Below are positions 15,817-24,785 of a DNA stretch of 64,000 nucleotides, one piece after another. The notes below the pieces were generated by a model, which saw nothing but the letters and a program-made list of their open reading frames with translations, was not told where the DNA came from and did not search any database. The first letter of the stretch is position 1, and each line of letters opens with the position of its first letter. Origin of the DNA: Microvirga ossetica (GTDB lineage Bacteria; Pseudomonadota; Alphaproteobacteria; Rhizobiales; Beijerinckiaceae). The stretch lies in contig NZ_CP016619.1 of assembly GCF_002741015.1 (NCBI RefSeq), positions 558,001-622,000 of the forward strand, given 5' to 3'. The translations under genes and the position numbers were made by a program.

Positions 15817-16686
15817 TTACAAAGCGCCCTCTTCCGCCGTGACCAGCTCTTCGGCAGACGGAATGCGCCCCTCGAACCAATAGGCAGCAGCAGCGCGCGA
15901 CATGGCGGCGCCGTCATGGCCTACACCCCCAACGTGGATCAGCGACCAACGGAAAGGCACTCCGAGGCGTTCGGCCTCCTGATGGGCGAAGTCGTAGACG
16001 AACTGCGCGCGCGCATAGCGGTGCGGTCCCTGCCTCAAGGCCTCGGCCTGGGCGGGCAGGTTCGGATCGTCGGTGCTGATATCCCGATCGCCGGCGAAGA
16101 TGTGCATGGGATAGGCAAACCAGCGCGCCAGACCGACCTCGTCGAGCCCCAGCCTGCCGAGGCCTTCCGGAAAGTCGCGTTCCAGCGTCGGCAGGGTGTA
16201 CCAGCCTGGATTGCCCGCGATGACGGCCTCGAAGGGGGCATGATTCTGGGTTGCGAGCATCCGATGCGCGAATTGCCCGCCGGCGGAATGACCGAAGAGC
16301 CGTACCTTCGAGCGTCGCGTCACGCCGCCGTTCCGCAGGACGGCGAGAACGCGGGCCGGGACGGCATAAAGCCACTTCTCGAAAGGGCGCACGCTTCCGT
16401 CGTCCCCGATGACCCATCCGTTGTTGTACGATTCGGCCTCCGGGAAATGCGCGTCGGGGAAAGTCGGCGCCACGATCAGAATGCGATGCTTGTCCGCGGC
16501 CGGAACCCAGAAATCCCGATACTCGTCGCCATTGCGGAGCATGCCGTGCTGGACGATGACGACCGGATCGTCGAGGCCATGATCCACCGGGCGATAAAAA
16601 TTCACCTCGATGGGCCGGTCTGGGTGCTGCGGATCGATAAAGGGAAGCGTGCTGCGGCCGGTCTCAGGAATAAGCGTGGTCGTCAT
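15817..16686 (-). CDS. Alpha/beta hydrolase, esterase/depolymerase type
   Basis: 289 residues. The nucleophile elbow GHSAGG (about 133-138), an acid in AGDRDISTDD and the final histidine in GGVGHDGAAM complete a Ser-Asp-His triad. VVIVQHGMLRNGDEYRDFW supplies the oxyanion region. The fold resembles PHB-depolymerase-like esterases, but there is no signal peptide, so it works in the cytoplasm. It overlaps the upstream ATPase gene by four bases and precedes the amidohydrolase, implying it processes the imported substrate (ester or amide bond). Confidence 0.85.
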   Translation of the reverse strand: MTTTLIPETGRSTLPFIDPQHPDRPIEVNFYRPVDHGLDDPVVIVQHGMLRNGDEYRDFWVPAADKHRILIVAPTFPDAHFPEAESYNNGWVIGDDGSVRPFEKWLYAVPARVLAVLRNGGVTRRSKVRLFGHSAGGQFAHRMLATQNHAPFEAVIAGNPGWYTLPTLERDFPEGLGRLGLDEVGLARWFAYPMHIFAGDRDISTDDPNLPAQAEALRQGPHRYARAQFVYDFAHQEAERLGVPFRWSLIHVGGVGHDGAAMSRAAAAYWFEGRIPSAEELVTAEEGAL

Positions 16687-17687
16687 GCGTTGTCCGAATG
16701 GTGCAAATGGCAGGCTGCGCTGCGTCCGGGTGCGATTTCCGTCAGCATCGGGCGAACCTCACGGCATTTCGCCATGGCGTGCTCGCAGCGCGGGTGGAAC
16801 GGACAGCCGCCGGGCGGCGCCAGAGGGGAGGGCAGCTCGCCCTTGAGCGGCTGGAACGCGCGCTTGCGCCGCGCCGTCGAGGGACTCGCCGCGATCAGCG
16901 CGGCGCTGTAGGGGTGGGCCGGCTCAGTGAAGATGGCGGAGGCCGGCCCGATCTCGACGATGCGCCCGAGATACATGATCGCGACCCGGTCGCTGATATG
17001 CCGAACGATCCCAAGATCGTGGCTGACGAACAGATAGGTCAGGCCGTGCTTCTCGCGAATGTCCATGAACAGGTTGATGACCTGCGCCTGGATCGAGACG
17101 TCCAACGCCGAGACCGGCTCGTCGCAGACCAGAAAGCCCGGCTTCACCGCGAGCGCGCGGGCAATGCCGATGCGCTGGCGCTGCCCTCCGGAGAACTGAT
17201 GCGGGTAGCGGTTGCGATAGGTGACGTCGAGGCCGACCTCGGTCAGGGACCTGTCGACCGCGGCATCGATCTCGCCCTTCGGCAGCAGGCGATGAACCCG
17301 CAGGGCCTCGCCGACGATGGTGCGGACTTGCATGCGCGGATCGAGCGACGCATAGGGGTCCTGGAAAACCATCTGGACCTTGAGCAAATAATCGAGCCGC
17401 TCCTTGCCGCGAAGCTCGGCAACGCGCCGCCCGTCGTAAACGATGTCTCCGGCGCTGGGCCTGGTGATGCCCGTTGCCATCCTGGCCAGCGTGGACTTGC
17501 CGCAGCCGGATTCGCCGACAAGGCCGAGGACTTCGCCGCGCGCCACGCTGAGATCGACCCCATCGACCGCTCTCAAAACGGGTGGCGGCGGAGCGCTCCC
17601 AATGGCGGCGAGGATGCGCTGTGCCACTGTCGCCTTGCCGCGGAAGTGCTTTTTAACACCACGCAGTTCGAAGAATGGTTCGGTCAT
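16683..17687 (-). CDS. Peptide-type ABC transporter ATP-binding protein (DppF-like)
   Basis: 334 residues. Walker [10 protein letters not shown], signature FSGGQRQRIGIARAL, Walker B FLVCDEPVSALD and the H-loop FVSHDLGIV are intact. The C-terminal cysteine-containing extension CPFHPRCEHAMAKCREV is typical of oligopeptide and dipeptide ATPases. The ATG at 17687 overlaps the stop of the partner ATPase gene. It would energise import together with the DppD-like subunit. Confidence 0.92.
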   Translation of the reverse strand: MTEPFFELRGVKKHFRGKATVAQRILAAIGSAPPPPVLRAVDGVDLSVARGEVLGLVGESGCGKSTLARMATGITRPSAGDIVYDGRRVAELRGKERLDYLLKVQMVFQDPYASLDPRMQVRTIVGEALRVHRLLPKGEIDAAVDRSLTEVGLDVTYRNRYPHQFSGGQRQRIGIARALAVKPGFLVCDEPVSALDVSIQAQVINLFMDIREKHGLTYLFVSHDLGIVRHISDRVAIMYLGRIVEIGPASAIFTEPAHPYSAALIAASPSTARRKRAFQPLKGELPSPLAPPGGCPFHPRCEHAMAKCREVRPMLTEIAPGRSAACHLHHSDNA

Positions 17688-18667
17688 AGCGCGTGGCCCT
17701 CTGGCACGGGATTGTGGCACCGATAGCTCTGCCCAGTGCGCGTGACCTGCGGCAGGGGATCGATCTCGGCGCATAGGGGCAGGGCGCGCTCGCAGCGCGG
17801 CCGGAACGGGCATCCGCTCGGGCGCGCGTCGATGCTGGGGGCCGCACCATTAATCTGCTTCAACCGCTCGCCGGGCGCGACCGTCGTGGCTGAGGAGCCA
17901 AGCAGACCAAGCGTGTAGGGATGGCGGGGACGATCAAGAACGTCGTCGACGGTGCCCGTTTCGACGATCCGCCCGGCGTACATGACAGCGACCCGGTCGG
18001 CGAGTTCCGCGACGACGGCGAGATCGTGGGTGATCCAGAGAACCGCCGTGCCGGTCTCGCTGCTGAGCTTTTGAACCTCGAACAGGATCTGGCTCTGGAT
18101 CGTGACGTCGAGGGCCGTCGTCGGTTCATCGGCGATGATCAGATCGGGCTTGTTCAGAAGCGCGGTCGCAATCGCCACCCGCTGGCGCATGCCGCCCGAG
18201 AACTCGTGCGGATACTGCTTCAGGCGCGCCTCGGGTGAGGAGATGCCGACCCGCGACAAGGCGCGCGAGGCCTCTGCCATGGCCTCTTGCCGGCTGCACG
18301 GGCGGTGCTCGAGAATGGCCTCACCCATCTGCTCGCCGATGGTGAGGACCGGATTGAGGGTCATCAGCGGATCCTGAAAGATCATCGCGATGCGATCGCC
18401 CCGCAGAGCCCGCAGGCGCTCCTCGGGGGCCCGGCGTAAATCCTCTCCTTTGAACAAGACATCGCCGGACACGATCTCGCCCGGGGCATCGATCAGCTGG
18501 ACCAGCGAGAAGCCGGTCACTGACTTGCCGGAGCCGGACTCTCCGACGAGTCCCACGATTTCGCCGGGGTGCACGACGAGGTCGACGCCATCGACGGCGG
18601 GCCATGCGCCCGCGAGATCGTGAAACACCGTTCTCAACCCACGAACAACGAGCAGCGGCGACACCAT
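17684..18667 (-). CDS. Peptide-type ABC transporter ATP-binding protein (DppD-like)
   Basis: 327 residues with Walker A GESGSGKSV, signature FSGGMRQRVAIATAL, Walker [13 protein letters not shown], switch ITHDLAVVAELAD, and the C-terminal CPFRPRCERALPLCAEI motif of the peptide/nickel family. It overlaps both neighbours by a few bases, so translation is likely coupled. Confidence 0.92.
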   Translation of the reverse strand: MVSPLLVVRGLRTVFHDLAGAWPAVDGVDLVVHPGEIVGLVGESGSGKSVTGFSLVQLIDAPGEIVSGDVLFKGEDLRRAPEERLRALRGDRIAMIFQDPLMTLNPVLTIGEQMGEAILEHRPCSRQEAMAEASRALSRVGISSPEARLKQYPHEFSGGMRQRVAIATALLNKPDLIIADEPTTALDVTIQSQILFEVQKLSSETGTAVLWITHDLAVVAELADRVAVMYAGRIVETGTVDDVLDRPRHPYTLGLLGSSATTVAPGERLKQINGAAPSIDARPSGCPFRPRCERALPLCAEIDPLPQVTRTGQSYRCHNPVPEGHAL

Positions 18668-19578
18668 CAGCCCCTCACGTTGAAGCTGCGGCGCAGGCGC
18701 TCGCCGACGAGATTGAGCGACATGATCAGCAGGACGAGGGCAATGCCGGGGAAGGCGGCGATCCAGTATTCGCCGGAGAGCAGGAATTCAAAGCCGTTGG
18801 CGATCAGAAGGCCGAGCGATGGCTGCGTCACCGGAACGCCAACCCCGAGGAAGGAGAGGGTGGCTTCCAGGGTGATTGCGCCGGCGATGCTGATCGTCGA
18901 GACGACGAGCACCGAGCCGATGGAGTTCGGCAGCAAATGCGCCAACATGATGTGGCGCGTCGGCAGCCCGAAATTGACCGCGGCCTCGATGTACTCCTTG
19001 CGCCGCTCGACGAGCGCCGCCGCGCGCATCAGGCGAGCATACTGGGCCCATTGCACCAGGATGATCGCAACGATCACCTTGTCGACGCCGCGCCCGATGG
19101 AGGCGAGCAGCACGAGGGCGATCAGGATCGACGGGAAGCCCAACATGAAGTCGACGACGCGCATAATCGCCGCATCGATGGCTCCGCCGAACTGGGCCGC
19201 GACCAGCCCCGCGAGAATGCCGATGGCGAGCGCGCCCGCCGTCGATGTCAGGCCGACAAGCAGGCTGGTTCGCAGCCCGTACAGGATGGCGCTGAGCATG
19301 TCGCGCCCCTGCGCGTCGGTGCCGAGCCAGTAGATGACGCCGGTCATCCCTTGAGAGCCGGGCTCAAGGCGATTGTCCATCACGCTCAGCGACGCGAGGT
19401 CATGCGGGTTCTGCGGAGCGATGAAGGGGGCAAGAAGCGCGAGAAGCAGGAGAATTCCCAACAGGATGACGGCGCCGCGTGTGGTGGGGCGGCTCCCGAT
19501 CCGGCGCAGGACTTGTTTGCGCAGCGTCGTGTCGGCCCTAGCCGTCATGTCCGTCGCAAGGGGGTTCGACAGGGTCAT
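18667..19578 (-). CDS. Peptide-type ABC transporter permease (DppC-like)
   Basis: 303 residues. An N-terminal helix (RGAVILLGILLLLALLAPF) is followed by the large periplasmic loop with LGTDAQGRDMLSAILYG, a signature of DppC-type permeases. The binding-protein-dependent transport domain comes next, with the EAA-type loop EAAVNFGLPTRHIMLAHLLPN and about six helices in total. It overlaps the stop of the DppB-like gene. Confidence 0.92.
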   Translation of the reverse strand: MTLSNPLATDMTARADTTLRKQVLRRIGSRPTTRGAVILLGILLLLALLAPFIAPQNPHDLASLSVMDNRLEPGSQGMTGVIYWLGTDAQGRDMLSAILYGLRTSLLVGLTSTAGALAIGILAGLVAAQFGGAIDAAIMRVVDFMLGFPSILIALVLLASIGRGVDKVIVAIILVQWAQYARLMRAAALVERRKEYIEAAVNFGLPTRHIMLAHLLPNSIGSVLVVSTISIAGAITLEATLSFLGVGVPVTQPSLGLLIANGFEFLLSGEYWIAAFPGIALVLLIMSLNLVGERLRRSFNVRG

Positions 19579-20552
19579 GCGATGTCTCCGGTCAGCTTCA
19601 CGCGTGGATCGAGCGCTGCGTAGAGAATGTCGACCAGGAAGTTCACGGCGACGAAGAGAAGGGTGGCGAGCATGACGTAGGCAACGACGACAGGGCGGTC
19701 GAGGTTATAGATGCTGTCGATGAGAAGCTTGCCCATGCCCGGCCAAGCGAACACGGTCTCGGTGATCGTCGAGAAGGCAACGAGACTGCCGAACTCCATG
19801 CCAGCAACCGTCACGACAGGGATCAGGATGTTGCGCAGCACATGGCGCCCGACAATGCGCTTGCGCCGCACGCCCTTGGCGCGGGCATATTTGACGTAGT
19901 CCTGCGTCATTGCCTCAGTCGTTCCCGCCGCGACAAGGCGGATCATCAAGGCCATGTTCGGAATGGCGAGGTTGAGAGCGGGCAGGACGAGATGCCTCAA
20001 GCCGTCGAGCGTCAGCAGGCTTGTGGGAATCCCGAGTACCGAAACCGTCTCGCCGCGCCCCGCAGTCGGCAGCCAGCCGAGCAAAACGCTGAAGAGCAGG
20101 ATAAGCATCATCCCCTTCCAGAAACTCGGAAGCGAGAAGCCGAGGATCGTTCCGGCCATAATCGCGCGGCTCGGACGGCTCTCGGGGTTGAGGCCGGCGA
20201 GGAGACCGAGCGGAATGCCGACGACCGCCGCAAGGCTCATGGCCAGAAGAACAAGCTCGAACGTGGCCGGCAAGCGCGCCAGGATCAGATCGACGGCCGG
20301 AACGCCGTGGACGAAGGAGCGTCCGAGATCGCCTTTCAGGGCATTGCCCAGGAAGGCGAAGTATTGCTGCCAGACGGGCAGATCGAGCCCGAGGCGCCGG
20401 ATCATCGCCGCGCGTTCCGCGGCGCTGACCTGCGGAGGAACCAAGAGTTCAATTGGGTCTCCAATGCCATAGACGGCAAGGAAGACCACGACCGAGACCG
20501 CGAGCAGAACCAGGACGCTCTGGATCAGACGCTGCAGGATGTAGGCCGTCAT
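19575..20552 (-). CDS. Peptide-type ABC transporter permease (DppB-like)
   Basis: 325 residues, about six transmembrane helices. The N-terminus (MTAYILQRLIQSVLVLLAVSVVVF) and the conserved DLGRSFVHGVPA and YARAKGVRRKRIVGRHVLRN blocks identify a DppB/OppB permease. It lies 38 bases downstream of the binding-protein gene. Confidence 0.92.
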   Translation of the reverse strand: MTAYILQRLIQSVLVLLAVSVVVFLAVYGIGDPIELLVPPQVSAAERAAMIRRLGLDLPVWQQYFAFLGNALKGDLGRSFVHGVPAVDLILARLPATFELVLLAMSLAAVVGIPLGLLAGLNPESRPSRAIMAGTILGFSLPSFWKGMMLILLFSVLLGWLPTAGRGETVSVLGIPTSLLTLDGLRHLVLPALNLAIPNMALMIRLVAAGTTEAMTQDYVKYARAKGVRRKRIVGRHVLRNILIPVVTVAGMEFGSLVAFSTITETVFAWPGMGKLLIDSIYNLDRPVVVAYVMLATLLFVAVNFLVDILYAALDPRVKLTGDIA

Positions 20553-20590
20553 GTCAGGCGTTCCGGTCCGCTCGTGGTCTCAGGCTTTGC

Positions 20591-22201
20591 TTACTTCGTG
20601 GGCTTGACCTGCATGGCCATCGTGAACTGGTCCGCGCGGCCGGTATAGGTCAGGTTCGCCTTATAGGCCCAGATGGAGCTCTCGAAATGCAGCGGAATGA
20701 ACGCGCCGCCCTCAAGTGCCTTCGTTCCGGCCTGCTGGAGCAACTCGGAGCGCTTGGCGTCGTCGAGGGTGACGATGGCTGCGCGGAGCAGCTTGTCGAA
20801 CTCGGGATCGCTGTAGCCGCCGTAGTTCGAGCCGCCCATGGTCTTCGCCTCGTCCGGGGTCACTGGCCACTGACGCAGGAAGGACGAGGCCTCACCACTC
20901 GTGGAACCCCATCCGCCGAGCGCCACGCTGAACTCCTTCTTGGCGCGGCGCGGGAAGTAGAGGGCGCGCGCCATCGCGTCCACCTCAGAGCGAATGCCGA
21001 CCTGGGTCAGGTACTGTGCAACGGCCTGGGTGATTTGGCTGTCGTTGATGTAACGGTCGTTGGTCGTCGAGAGCGTGACCTGGAAGCCGTTGGGATAGCC
21101 GGCCTCGGCCAGGAGCTTTTTCGCCGCCGCCGGATCATAGGCAAGCTTGGGCGGATTGGCTAACGCACCGAACATGCCATTGGGCAGGAACTGGTAGGCC
21201 GGCTCGGCCGCGCCGTCCATGATGCGCTTGATAATGGCGTCACGGTCGACGGCAAGCGAGATCGCCTTGCGCACGCGCGGATCCTTCAGCGGGTTCTTGC
21301 CGTTCTCGGCCTTCACGAACGGGCTCGGCTCGCGCTCCACGTCGAGTTGGAAGTAGATCACGCGCGTTGAGGGAGTGATCACGTGGCCGAAGCGCTTGTC
21401 GTCCTTGATGCGCGACACATCGCGCGCGGCCGGATTTTCGATCACGTCGTAATCGCCGGCAAGCAGGCCCGCCAAGCGCGGGCCGGCATTGGGAACCGGC
21501 ACAAAGTTCACGCTGGCCCAGGGTTCTGCCGGGCCCCAGTACTTTTCGTTGCGCTCGAGCTCGATGCCCGTGCCTTTCACATAGCTCTTGAACTTGTAAG
21601 GGCCCGTGCCGATAGCGAGCTTGCCGTCGTTGAAGTCGCCGACGACCGGCCATGGTCCAGTAACGCCGCAGTTCTTAGCCGGGTCGAAAGACAGCTTGTC
21701 ATGCGGAACGATGGATGAACTCAGGATGGCGAGGCCCGAAAGGAAGTTCGGCAGCAGGGGATCCGGCGCCTTCGTGGTGATGACGATGGTCTGCGGATCG
21801 GGCGCCTCGACAGCCGTGAAGTTGCCCGTGATGTCGGCAAAGGAGCCTGCAATCGCAGTCTCGTTCTTCAGGGTGCGGCAGAAGCTGAAGATCACGTCGT
21901 CTGCGGTGAAAGGCTGGCCGTTGGAGAAGGTCACGCCTTGGCGGAGCTTGAAGGTCCAACGATTCTTGCCGTCGTTCTCCCAGGAGGTGGCAAGGCTGGG
22001 CATGACCTTCTGCTTTTCGTCCTGCTTGGTCAGGCCGTCGAAGATATGCGCCGCCAAGGCGTTGTTGGGCGTCAGATCGTGATAATGTGGGTCGATGGCG
22101 GTCGGCTCAGAGCTGAGCGCGATCTTGAGCGACTGAGCCCATGCGGGAGCGCTGAGCAGGCAGGTGCCAACCATGAAGGCGAATAGGGCAGGATGACGCA
22201 T
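20591..22201 (-). CDS. ABC transporter substrate-binding protein, peptide/nickel family
   Basis: 536-residue exported protein of solute-binding family 5 (DppA/OppA fold). A signal peptide ends near AWA-QS (about 22). Typical landmarks are EPTAIDPHYHDLTPNN, RQGVTFSNGQPFTADDVIFSF and GTGPYKFKSYVKG. It is the first gene of the seven-gene leftward operon and captures the substrate in the periplasm. The likely ligand, judged from the downstream hydrolase and amidohydrolase, is a peptide-like or acylated compound; the sequence alone does not fix it. Confidence 0.92.
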   Translation of the reverse strand: MRHPALFAFMVGTCLLSAPAWAQSLKIALSSEPTAIDPHYHDLTPNNALAAHIFDGLTKQDEKQKVMPSLATSWENDGKNRWTFKLRQGVTFSNGQPFTADDVIFSFCRTLKNETAIAGSFADITGNFTAVEAPDPQTIVITTKAPDPLLPNFLSGLAILSSSIVPHDKLSFDPAKNCGVTGPWPVVGDFNDGKLAIGTGPYKFKSYVKGTGIELERNEKYWGPAEPWASVNFVPVPNAGPRLAGLLAGDYDVIENPAARDVSRIKDDKRFGHVITPSTRVIYFQLDVEREPSPFVKAENGKNPLKDPRVRKAISLAVDRDAIIKRIMDGAAEPAYQFLPNGMFGALANPPKLAYDPAAAKKLLAEAGYPNGFQVTLSTTNDRYINDSQITQAVAQYLTQVGIRSEVDAMARALYFPRRAKKEFSVALGGWGSTSGEASSFLRQWPVTPDEAKTMGGSNYGGYSDPEFDKLLRAAIVTLDDAKRSELLQQAGTKALEGGAFIPLHFESSIWAYKANLTYTGRADQFTMAMQVKPTK

Positions 22202-22264
22202 CGTAAAGTTCTCCGATTCCTCTGGAACTGTCTTTTGACAGATTTATTTTCGCAGATTAGAGAT

Positions 22265-22279
22265 CATGAAAATTTTATG
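22265..22279. promoter_or_regulatory. AT-rich dyad between the divergent transporter operon and RpiR gene
   Basis: CATGAAAATTTTATG is a near-perfect palindrome in the 101-base divergent region, 24 bases before the regulator start. It is a good candidate operator for the adjacent RpiR protein; this is inferred from symmetry and position. Confidence 0.45.
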
Positions 22280-22302
22280 ACGTCAACCAGCCCGGAGCAT
22301 CC

Positions 22303-23175
22303 ATGTCGCACGTCCTGAAGCCGACGACGGACCTGGCCCATCGCATTGGGCTGGTTTATCCCTCGTTGAGTGGGGCTCATCGGCGCGCCGCGGACTTCGT
22401 GCTGCACAACCCACTCGAGACGGCAACGATGACGATCGAGGGCCTCGCCGAACGCAGCGGCACCTCCACCGCGACGGTCACCCGGTTCGTTCGCGTTCTC
22501 GGTTTTGCCGGTTACAGCGAGTTCCGGGCGGCGCTGTCTGAGGCACTCCGGCTTGCCATGGCTCCCGTCGACAGCCTTGCCGATGCCCACAGCACGAAAA
22601 GCACCGCCTTCTCCACGTTTGTCACGGCTATCAAGGATCAGGCTGCCAATTTAAATGAGACCCTTGCCGCGATCGATGAGAAGACCTTCTCCCGGGCGAT
22701 GGAAGCGTTGTTGCGCGCCCGCCGGATCTTCATCATCGGATCCGGAGCGAGCCACCATGTGGCGGCTCATCTCGATGAAGGGTTGACGCTCTATCTAGAT
22801 GCGAACGTGATCTTCACATCCTCGCGCGGCGGGCCTGAGAAAGCGATCCGGCATATCATGAACGTGGGGCCGGACGATCTTGTGCTGGCCATCTCACTTC
22901 CCCGCTATTCCCGTGGCACCGTCGATCTGGCGAAACTCGCCAAGGACCGTGGAGCGACGGTACTGGCGTTGACGGACGCGCCGAGTTCGCCGCTCGTGCC
23001 CATCGCCGACATGACCTTCTTCGCCCCGGCAAGAAACCGGCTGCTGCCAAATTCACCCACGGCAACCTTCGCGCTCGCCGATGCCATCGTTGCTGCCATT
23101 GCTCGAGAGCGGCCCGATGCCGTCGCGGCTTTGAAGGAACTCAGCGAAAGTCTTCTGTGGACGTTTTATCAGTGA
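22303..23175 (+). CDS. MurR/RpiR-family transcriptional regulator
   Basis: 290 residues. The N-terminal RpiR helix-turn-helix domain (about 10-85) has LAERSGTSTATVTRFVRVLGF. A SIS sugar-phosphate-binding fold (about 130-255) starts at RRIFIIGSGASHHVAAHLDEG. It is divergent from the transporter/amidohydrolase operon and presumably controls it. Members of this family often sense phosphosugars or aminosugars, so the imported compound may carry a sugar or be sensed through a metabolite. Confidence 0.9.
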   Translation: MSHVLKPTTDLAHRIGLVYPSLSGAHRRAADFVLHNPLETATMTIEGLAERSGTSTATVTRFVRVLGFAGYSEFRAALSEALRLAMAPVDSLADAHSTKSTAFSTFVTAIKDQAANLNETLAAIDEKTFSRAMEALLRARRIFIIGSGASHHVAAHLDEGLTLYLDANVIFTSSRGGPEKAIRHIMNVGPDDLVLAISLPRYSRGTVDLAKLAKDRGATVLALTDAPSSPLVPIADMTFFAPARNRLLPNSPTATFALADAIVAAIARERPDAVAALKELSESLLWTFYQ

Positions 23176-23230
23176 ATGAGGCCACTTCGGTTTGGTACCG
23201 TTCGCTTGCCCAGAACGTCAGGAAATGGCA

Positions 23231-24077
23231 GTGCGCCCCAAAGGCGCGGATCACCAGTGGAGGAAGATTCCACCCAGAGAGTTGTCGATTGATCTGGTCG
23301 CTGACGAGCGGTTCGGCCGGGCAACCGGACGGGCCGGAGCCTCGTGACAAAGGTCGCTGTAAGGCGGCTGAGCAATCCGATGGGCCGTAACGTGAGTGAA
23401 GCCTGAGCAGGCTATGAGCGTGACAATGCGGATGCCGACCCTCCTGCCATTTGGGGAAGGCCGTGCGAGCGGGGAAGCAATCGACACGCGCACCCGCTCG
23501 ATCCGCCGGGGTCGTGGGCACGGCACATCGGAAGGGTGATGCGGGTCATCGGGGGAGACCCGTTCTGCGCGAGGGTAGCGGCCTCAACGGTGTTGTAAGA
23601 CGCCGGCCAGGGCGGGGTCGGACAGGGTCATACGAGCGCTGAGGCAGGGTAACGCCGACGGAGCAAGGGAAAGGTCGATGGTATCTGGGCGCGAGCCCGT
23701 GCAAGAAGAGCGTGCAACGGCTCAAGACGAAGGTCGCCAACCTGCTGACGCCCGGCCACAACGAACCATGGTGGGACGTGCGCGACAGGCTGAACAGGTC
23801 CCTGCGCGGCTGGTCGAACTACTTCTCCTATGGGACATGTCGGCCGGCTTTCCGCGGGATGGACCAGTACGTCACCGAGCGCGTGCGCGCTTTCCTCGCC
23901 AGACGGCATAAGGTGCAGTTGGTTCGGGATTATGTCGGCCGGGGGAGAAGCCTCGAGAGCGTGTCCATAGACCAGTTGCGCGGGGAATGGGTCGCCTTCA
24001 TGCGAGCTTGGGTCACTGACCCTCACGAATTCCGCAATCCTAAAAGGGCGGATATCGAGTCCGAGTTCACTCTCTAG
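23231..24077 (+). mobile_element. Group II intron remnant with most of the reverse transcriptase deleted
   Basis: The sequence at 23231 starts GTGCGCCCCAAAGGCGCGG, matching the GUGYG 5' boundary of bacterial group II introns. It continues into a structured G-rich region without ORFs, typical of domains I-III. Only the last part of the intron-encoded protein remains (23679-24077). A recognisable domain V was not found after it, so the 3' splice boundary is uncertain. It is inferred to be non-functional. Confidence 0.7.
23679..24077 (+). pseudogene. C-terminal fragment of group II intron reverse transcriptase/maturase
   Basis: About 132 codons reading WYLGASPCKKSVQRLKTKV, then the maturase (GIIM) block LNRSLRGWSNYFSYGT and the basic segment RVRAFLARRHKVQ. 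This corresponds to domain X onward of a roughly 420-residue protein. The polymerase domain with the catalytic YADD motif is missing, and the joint lies just after non-coding intron sequence, so an internal deletion is likely. Confidence 0.75.
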
Positions 24078-24183
24078 AGCTTGGAGCTACCCAATGAGAT
24101 GGTTGTGGCCGAGTTCGAGGCCGGAACCGTGCGTTTGGAAACAGTTCTTGTTCCAGCCCCAGATCGTCCAGGCGGTGCAATGA

Positions 24184-24208
24184 GGAAGGGAGGTGCCGCC
24201 TCCCTTCC
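24184..24208. terminator. Perfect 10-bp hairpin downstream of the RidA gene
   Basis: GGAAGGGAGG (24184-24193) and CCTCCCTTCC (24199-24208), five-base loop. It lies 36 bases past the 3' end of the leftward amine-oxidase operon and probably ends it. No U-tract is obvious. Confidence 0.6.
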
Positions 24209-24243
24209 TCTTGGGTATTCCCAAAAAATCCTCTCAATTGGGC

Positions 24244-24741
24244 TCACGGCCGAACAGCGGTGACTTCGATCTCCACCAGAAACCCTGGGTTAGCCAGTCC
24301 GGCAACCTGGAACACCGAGCGTGTCGGCAAATTGGGCTGCTCCTTAGTGCCGAAGAACTGGGTGTAGCCCTGCATGAACCCGGCAAAATCCATCTTTCCG
24401 CCCTTGTCTGGGTCACCAACGAGGAAGACCTGCATCTTAACCACGTCGCCCATCGTCAGGCCGATCCCGCTCAGCGTCTTCTCGATCGATCTCAGGACGG
24501 TTTCAGTCTGGGTTTTTGTATCACCATAGGCTGCAATGGTGTTCTTCTCGGCGCTCTGGCTGGTTATCGGTGGGACAGCACCACTGACATAGACCGTTGT
24601 CTTGCCAGCCGGGATCTCGACCGCCTGCGCAATAGGAAAGTCAGAGTTCGGGATCTTGTGCCGGGTCACGTCCTGAGCAAAGGCAGGTGCGGCCAGTGCA
24701 AGCAGCGTGGCAAGCGCAGACACTCCAAGAAGCCGATGCAT
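24244..24741 (-). CDS. Exported RidA/YjgF-family protein
   Basis: 165 residues: a signal peptide (MHRLLGVSALATLLALAAPAFA, cleaved near 22) followed by a complete RidA fold (about 35-165) with VYVSGAVPP, QTETVLRSIEKTLSGIGLTMGDVVK and FLVEIEVTAV. RidA enzymes hydrolyse reactive enamines and imines to ketones and ammonia. The usual active-site arginine of cytosolic RidA is not obvious, and the C-terminal region is RSVFQVAGLANPGFLVEIE. Export is unusual for the general family. It is third in an operon after an exported flavin amine oxidase and cytochrome c, so it probably handles the oxidase product in the periplasm. Confidence 0.88.
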   Translation of the reverse strand: MHRLLGVSALATLLALAAPAFAQDVTRHKIPNSDFPIAQAVEIPAGKTTVYVSGAVPPITSQSAEKNTIAAYGDTKTQTETVLRSIEKTLSGIGLTMGDVVKMQVFLVGDPDKGGKMDFAGFMQGYTQFFGTKEQPNLPTRSVFQVAGLANPGFLVEIEVTAVRP

Positions 24742-24785
24742 CGTAGATATCTCCAGTAGGTGGGTGGAATGGGTCTGAATGTTAA

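Noticed and set aside
18604..19623. 339-codon plus-strand ORF over the DppC-like permease
   Set aside because: Charged, repetitive composition and no homology; it is antisense to a well-supported permease.
23141..23521. 126-codon minus-strand ORF near the RpiR 3' end
   Set aside because: It overlaps the group II intron 5' region and the RpiR terminus and has no recognisable domain.
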